Source: Dehalococcoidia bacterium
Lineage (GTDB): Bacteria > Chloroflexota > Dehalococcoidia > SZUA-161 > SpSt-899
NCBI GenBank assembly: GCA_023271515.1
Contig: JALPXQ010000002.1
Location: forward strand, 1-42,837
Reading direction: 5' to 3'
DNA length: 42,837 bases
The translations under genes and the position numbers were made by a program. Numbering within the stretch: the stretch's first letter is position 1; the number at the start of each line of letters is the position of its first letter. Shown piece after piece: positions 37,594-42,837 of the stretch. The notes beneath the pieces are model-generated. The model worked only from the letters and a program-made list of their open reading frames with translations, did no database searches and was not told where the DNA came from.

Positions 37594-38049
37594 CTACTCG
37601 GCGGTCTTTTCCTCTTCGATCGTGACCCCTATCCTGGCAACCACGCCTTTGCCCAGCTCGATCTCAACCTCGTGGGTACCGAGTTTGCGCAAGGGCTCCT
37701 CGAGTCTTATCAGATGCTTATCAACCTTAAAGCCCCGGCGGTGCAATTCCTGGGCGATGGCGGTGTTTGAGACTGAGCCATAGATATTTCCCCTGGACCC
37801 CACTCTTTTGGCAAAGACGAGCGAGACACCCTGGAGGGAGTCACCGAGGGCGACTGCCTCTTGCACTTGCTGATCGCGTCGCCGGGCTTCAGCCTGACTT
37901 CTCGCCTCAACACGCTTGATTTCAGCGGCAGTAGCAAGTACCGCCAGGCCCCTGGGGAAGAGATAATTTCTGGCGTGACCGTCAGCCACCTCTTTCACTT
38001 CGCCCGCTTGAGCTACCTCGGGCACATCTTGCAGGAAAACTACTTTCAT
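37594..38049 (-). CDS. rplI: Ribosomal protein bL9
   Basis: MKVVFLQDVPEVAQAGEVKEVADGHARNYLFPRGLA. Confidence 0.97.
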   Translation of the reverse strand: MKVVFLQDVPEVAQAGEVKEVADGHARNYLFPRGLAVLATAAEIKRVEARSQAEARRRDQQVQEAVALGDSLQGVSLVFAKRVGSRGNIYGSVSNTAIAQELHRRGFKVDKHLIRLEEPLRKLGTHEVEIELGKGVVARIGVTIEEEKTAE

Positions 38050-38067
38050 GATATTCTCCTCACCGTC

Positions 38068-38607
38068 TCAATATCGGTCATAGCTTACGATCTCCGTTAG
38101 CTCTTTGCGGCGCGGGGCCGTTGGTTCCTCGGCCGGGTAACCCAGAGGAAGGAGCAGCACCACCCGGGCATTTGAAGGAAGCTCTAGAAGATCTGCCACC
38201 TTTGAAGCATCGAAAGATCCGATGGCCACCGTTCCCAGCCCCAGAGAGTAGGCGGCCAACATCATGTTCTGCGCCGCAAGCGCGGTATCGAACATGTACC
38301 AGTCTCCCTTATCGGTCATCGCTACACCCTTCTTGTAGCCCGCTCTCTCCAACTCACCGCAGATCGCGATGATCACCGGAGCATTCTTCAGGGCATCAGT
38401 GCCCGGATTCCCGGGAGAGATGGTCTCCGCGACCTTGCCCCTCATCAGGGGGTCTTGCACCACCACAAATTTCCAGCACTGGGTATTGGCCCACGATGGC
38501 GCCCAACGACCCGCCTCCAGTACGGTTTCGAGGAGATCATTGCTCACCGGCTCCGATCTGAGCTTGCGAACACTCCTCCGGTTCTTTACAGCTTGCATCA
38601 GGTCCAT
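38068..38607 (-). CDS. Nitroreductase family protein
   Basis: MDLMQAVKNRRSVRKLRSEPV...WAPSWANTQCWKFVVV; GLGTVAIGSFD. Confidence 0.92.
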   Translation of the reverse strand: MDLMQAVKNRRSVRKLRSEPVSNDLLETVLEAGRWAPSWANTQCWKFVVVQDPLMRGKVAETISPGNPGTDALKNAPVIIAICGELERAGYKKGVAMTDKGDWYMFDTALAAQNMMLAAYSLGLGTVAIGSFDASKVADLLELPSNARVVLLLPLGYPAEEPTAPRRKELTEIVSYDRY

Positions 38608-38617
38608 GTCTACCTCC

Positions 38618-39676
38618 TTAAATGTTAAACAAGATGGTAACCACATCACCATCCTGTACCAGATAGTTCTTGCCTTCGAGCCGGATCAGCCCTTTACGGC
38701 GAGCCTCAGCGAGGCTGCCGCATTTCGTCAGATCGTCGTGTGCGATAACCTCTGCCCGGATGAAGCCTCGTTCCATGTCCGAATGTATCCTGCCCGCCGC
38801 CTTCTGAATGGTGGTTCCCCTCGAAACCGTCCATGCCTTTACCTCACCGGAGGCGATAGAGAAAAAGGTAACCAGCTCCAGAAGTCCGTAGGAGAGCCTT
38901 ATGGCCCGGTCCAGCCCGCTCTGGGTCAGCCCCATAGAGGAGCGAAACTCCATCGCTTCATCATCATTCAGTTGGCCAAGCTCCATCTCCAGCCGGCCGC
39001 AAAGCACCGCGACCTCGGAGTGAGGCCGCTGGAACATGGAGCGGAATCGCCGCTCCAGGGATGATCCCTCCTCCCGTTGATCCTCCCCGATATTGAAAAG
39101 CAACAACAATGGTTTGGCACTCAGAAACTGAAAGCCATGAATTGCTTTACATTCTTGCTCGCTCAGTTCCTGCTCCCGGAGGGGCAGGCCATCCTCCAGA
39201 GCTGACTTGATCTTATCCAGCAGGGATTGCTCCCTGAGGGCAATCTCTCGTTCCGCCACTTTGGCCCCCTTCAAGGAAACTCGCAACCTCTCCAACCGCC
39301 TCTCAATGATCGATAGGTCGGAGAAGATCAACTCAAGATCGAGGATGCCCACATCTCGTTCAGGACCTACTCCGCCCTTGATATGCGGGATGCGCTCATC
39401 GCGGAAGACCCGAATGACATGGATGAGAGCATCTACCTGCCCAAATCCCCTGGGAGAATCACCGCCGTCAAGATACCTCACCTCCGCCGGAATGGTGCGC
39501 TCAGGCTTTAGCATCGCGGCAAGGTTGTCCAACCTCGGGTCAGGCACCTTCACCACCCCGACATTCGGGGTCGCCTTGCCGGTAGAATAGGCGGCGACCT
39601 CCGCCCTGCCCATGGTCAGCGCGTTGAAGACCGTCGTCTTACCGCTCTTGGGAAGCCCGAGGATGCCGAGTTCCAT
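38618..39676 (-). CDS. ychF: YchF-like P-loop ATPase/GTPase
   Basis: ELGILGLPKSGKTTVFNALT; C-terminal TGS-like end EGKNYLVQDGDVVTILFNI; central switch region looks short. Confidence 0.85.
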   Translation of the reverse strand: MELGILGLPKSGKTTVFNALTMGRAEVAAYSTGKATPNVGVVKVPDPRLDNLAAMLKPERTIPAEVRYLDGGDSPRGFGQVDALIHVIRVFRDERIPHIKGGVGPERDVGILDLELIFSDLSIIERRLERLRVSLKGAKVAEREIALREQSLLDKIKSALEDGLPLREQELSEQECKAIHGFQFLSAKPLLLLFNIGEDQREEGSSLERRFRSMFQRPHSEVAVLCGRLEMELGQLNDDEAMEFRSSMGLTQSGLDRAIRLSYGLLELVTFFSIASGEVKAWTVSRGTTIQKAAGRIHSDMERGFIRAEVIAHDDLTKCGSLAEARRKGLIRLEGKNYLVQDGDVVTILFNI

Positions 39677-39753
39677 TGTTCTATGGTATAATCAACTCAT
39701 CGATAGTCTATTATACCACGGTCGCCAGGGATTAGAAACTTCGGGGGACAACA

Positions 39754-40740
39754 TTGCTCTATATTCTTTACGGCGAGGACAACTTCTCAATCAGGGAGTC
39801 GCTGGCCAAAATCAAAGCCGACTGCGGCGGGGCGGAGTTGGGAGAGTCTAACCGCATCCTGCTTGAAGGAGACAAGGTGAGCCTCAATGAACTTGTCTCC
39901 ATCTGCAACACCATGTCCTTTTTGTCACCAAAGCGGATGGTGATAGTTGATGGTCTGCTGGCTCGATTCGAACCCAAAGGGAAGCGTCGCGGTGGAGATC
40001 AGCCCTCTCAATTGAAGGATTGGAGTGCGTTAGCCGGGCACGTGGTTAACATGCCCCAAACCACCGTCCTGGTGCTGGTTGACGGCAAGCTGAGCCGGGC
40101 CAATCCGCTGCTGAAGAAACTTTCCCCGCTTGCCAAGGTCAGGGAATACATACCCCCGAAGGGGACGGAGCTCCAGAACTGGATTCGCGCCCGCGTGGCC
40201 GGTAATAAATGTGAAATCTCGCCTCCGGCGCTTCGACTCCTCACCGATCTTATCGGGAGCAACCTGTGGATACTCTCCAACGAGATTGACAAGCTCTGTG
40301 TCCATGCGGGAGAGGGTCGTATAGAAGAGGCGGATATCAACTCGCTGGTAAGCTATGCCAGGGAATCGAATGTCTTTGAGATGGTCGACGCCATAGTGCA
40401 GCGCCGGCTGGGGGTGGCGTGCCGGCTGATCCACCAGCTCCTGGATGAGGGGTCTGCGCCCCCGTATCTGCTCTATATGATGACCCGTCAGTTCCGCTTG
40501 CTGGTTCAGGCCAGGAGATTGATGGCTCAGGGTTTGCCCTCCAGTGCCATCGGGGCAAAGATAGGCGAGACCAGGGATTGGATACTGGAGAAGGTATTGA
40601 GGCAAGCCAGGGGATATTCTCTTGAGCGACTGGAGGAGAGCTACCGCAGGCTGCTCCAGACCGACCTCTCGATCAAGACCGGGACGGTTGATGGGGCGGT
40701 GGCCCTCGATCTTCTCATCACCGACCTCTGTGGGCGCTAA
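39754..40740 (+). CDS. holA: DNA polymerase III subunit delta
   Basis: TTG start; LYILYGEDNFSIRESLAKIK...GNKCEISPPALRLLTDLIGSNLWILSNEIDKL. Confidence 0.92.
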   Translation: MLYILYGEDNFSIRESLAKIKADCGGAELGESNRILLEGDKVSLNELVSICNTMSFLSPKRMVIVDGLLARFEPKGKRRGGDQPSQLKDWSALAGHVVNMPQTTVLVLVDGKLSRANPLLKKLSPLAKVREYIPPKGTELQNWIRARVAGNKCEISPPALRLLTDLIGSNLWILSNEIDKLCVHAGEGRIEEADINSLVSYARESNVFEMVDAIVQRRLGVACRLIHQLLDEGSAPPYLLYMMTRQFRLLVQARRLMAQGLPSSAIGAKIGETRDWILEKVLRQARGYSLERLEESYRRLLQTDLSIKTGTVDGAVALDLLITDLCGR

Positions 40741-40878
40741 GGCCTGCTCCTGCGGAAGCAGCGGCTACATCCGCTTGACAGGAAGCCCTCTTTTGGCTAT
40801 CTTTAGCATCTGTTAGCTCAAACAAAGCAACTCGATCACATACGCACACTTCAGACTCATAGATAAGGGAGGTTAACC

Positions 40879-41166
40879 ATGGTTGCCAAGATTCTCATTG
40901 AGCGAAAGATCAAGCCCGACTCTCTGGGCGATATCCTTGACCTATACATGCATCTAAGGTCTCTGGCTATGCGGCAGCAAGGTTACCTCTCAGGAGAGAC
41001 GCTCGTTTCGGCTGATTGCGATGATGAACATCTTGTTATCAGTACCTGGCATAGCCTGAGTGACTGGCAGGCATGGGAGAACAACCCCGAGCGACTCGGA
41101 ATCGCACAACAGATCGAAAGTCTCCTGGATGAGCCGTCTACGGTCAGGGCCTTCACGACCCTCTGA
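40879..41166 (+). CDS. Antibiotic biosynthesis monooxygenase (ABM)-domain protein
   Basis: ILIERKIKPDSLGDILDLYMHLRSLAMRQQGYLSGET...WHSLSDWQAWENNPER; GGAGG-type SD. Confidence 0.88.
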   Translation: MVAKILIERKIKPDSLGDILDLYMHLRSLAMRQQGYLSGETLVSADCDDEHLVISTWHSLSDWQAWENNPERLGIAQQIESLLDEPSTVRAFTTL

Positions 41167-41225
41167 AGTTGAGCCGGCCACCAGCAAACAGGATGATCAA
41201 AGTGCGCTTGCGACTGCCGGCTAAC

Positions 41226-41413
41226 GACTGTGGACTAACTATGAGGGTCAGGTAGACCTTGAACTGGAAATAGGGCAAATAGCTGGAATACTGGAAGGGC
41301 ATAGCCCGGGTGAGTTAGAAACCCTTGAGATTCTGTTGAACCGAGAGTTAACAGATGAACTCAAGAAGAGGCATCAGGAAGCCAGGATAGAATTTGAGCA
41401 GGGGAAAACTTAA
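41226..41413 (+). pseudogene. Short coding-like remnant, possibly antitoxin-like, no convincing start
   Basis: Frame reads NYEGQVDLELEIGQIAGILEGHSPGELETLEILLNRELTDELKKRHQEARIEFEQGKT*. Confidence 0.35.
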
Positions 41414-41635
41414 AACTTACAACTCACGCAATCGCCCTGAAGAGAAAACGGAATTATGGAGGTGAAAAAAGATCTACAGAGGCATCATCCAAGCGGCTTT
41501 GGCTTTTGCAATGGAGGCGCTACGTGCTGATGTGGTCTATCCTCTATCGGAGATGGCTCAATGAAGTTTCCAGCCACTATAGAGAGAATCTGTGTCTGCT
41601 TGCCGCGCCATTCGAGCATGAAGTGAACCAACCAT

Positions 41636-42019
41636 CTAAAACTCAGTAAACTCGGTAGGATAATGAGAAAGATCCAATTTCTCTTGCTCTGGTATCAATC
41701 GTATCCCCCATTGTTGCATTGCCAAGGCCCCAAAGAGAACTTCGATAGCTTTCTCTTCCTCATCATTTCCAATGCGATCAATAACCATAGCTTCCGTATG
41801 AAAAGGCTTCCCATCGATTTCGCCGACTAATACAGCAGCCTGCGAAGACACCTTCGTCTCGCCCCCTAATTTGGTATATGTTGGACGAGGAAGGCTTGTT
41901 ATAGTAAGTTGTGCTGCAACATCAGGAATAATGTAGGTATTTCGGGCTCCTGTGTCAAAAAGTGTCCATACATTCCGTCCATGTATATTTATCGTTTGTC
42001 GAATCCTGCCCATGATCAT
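41636..42019 (-). CDS. Small retropepsin-like aspartyl protease
   Basis: NVWTLFDTGARNTYIIP (DTGA active-site motif); start inferred at MIMGRIRQTI or MGRIRQTI. Confidence 0.75.
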   Translation of the reverse strand: MIMGRIRQTINIHGRNVWTLFDTGARNTYIIPDVAAQLTITSLPRPTYTKLGGETKVSSQAAVLVGEIDGKPFHTEAMVIDRIGNDEEEKAIEVLFGALAMQQWGIRLIPEQEKLDLSHYPTEFTEF

Positions 42020-42199
42020 CACCTCCATTTTGTAATGTCGCTTAAATATTTCATTCAAGTGCCTAACTTAATATTATAAAGAATCCCTCTCGTCTGTCAA
42101 ACACATGTTGCTGCCTTCGTATTCCAATCGCAGCGGTCTTGCCACGACATTACCAGTCTATCACAAAGAACACCAATAATGGGTCGGAGGTATTGAGGA

Positions 42200-42837
42200 T
42201 AAGCTACCCCTGACTAGATCAGGGGCCAAGCTCGTCACATATATCGGCGATACTTGGAGAAAGGGGATGAGGGGTTGATCCATCGCAGTCGAGGCCAGCC
42301 ATCGAATCGAGGGAAAGCGGCTGAAGTGAAAGAGGCGGTGCTGTCGGTTTACCAGCAACGATATTGGGATTTTGGGCCCACGCCGGCAGCGGAGAAAGCT
42401 GAGCGGGAGGGTTATCAGGTTGGGTGTGAGACGTTGAGGCGGTGGCTTAAGGATGCCTGGGCTATGGGAAAGGCATAGGAAGCGGTCCAAGCACCGCAAT
42501 CGGCGGGAGCAAAAGGCCCACTTTGGGGAGTTGGTCCAGATGGATGGCAGCCATCACCAGTGGTTCAGTGGGCGTAAGGGCAAATCATGCCTGATGGACA
42601 TGGTAGATGATGCGACCGGAAGAACACTGGCCTTAATGAGGAGGGAAGAGACCACCAAAGCAGCTATGGAGGTATTATGGGCCTGGATTGAGAAGTATGG
42701 TCTTCCCCGGTCGTTATATGTGGATCGCAAGACAGTTTACATCACTGGCAGGGAACCCACTTTAGAAGAGCAACTGGCTGGGGAGAAACCATTGACCCAG
42801 TTTGGCAGAGCCTGCCGAAAGCTGGGCATTGAGATCG
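42200..42837 (+). mobile_element. ISNCY-like transposase, frameshifted and cut by window end
   Basis: RRYLEKGDEGLIHRSRGQPSNR...YWDFGPTPAAEKAEREGYQVGCETLRRWL then HFGELVQMDGSHHQWFSGRKGKSCLMDMVDDATGRTLAL. Confidence 0.85.

Noticed and set aside
1-42837. CRISPR array
   Set aside because: Period-7/9 arrays lack the ~60-nt repeat-spacer structure; no cas genes seen.

Overview
Gene-dense ~43 kb bacterial window, mostly housekeeping genes; the gene set is reminiscent of Chloroflexota/Dehalococcoidia, but taxonomy is inference only. Recognisable blocks: a nadK/GNAT/NUDIX operon; a Mut7-C nuclease divergent from archease-RtcB; an ABC-2 exporter; a GNAT-M50 protease fusion; 3-hydroxyacyl-CoA dehydrogenase; a T-box-led trp locus; purF-purM; FBP aldolase/phosphatase; rdgB-moaA-(RNase H::MoaC)-panC-surE; tRNA-Ala and tRNA-Ser; a selenium locus whose SelD has an in-frame UGA; a transposon; dnaB/DnaD-like/tandem-AAA+ loader; rplI; ychF; holA. 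Two cross-cutting signals stand out. (1) Non-coding spacers carry arrays in strict 7-nt register (some with flanking 9-nt register), often arranged as large palindromes, and sharing heptad families between loci (4055, 8497, 11194, 26162, 26547, 28484, 34048, 41405). (2) Several genes are ordered chains of protein-family fragments with the middles missing (trpE/trpC/trpA, methylmalonyl-CoA mutase, RACo-like ASKHA protein, YprA-like helicase, ECF sigma::anti-sigma, ABC::hydrolase). This implies deletion-driven decay or an assembly artefact. No CRISPR array or rRNA was seen.
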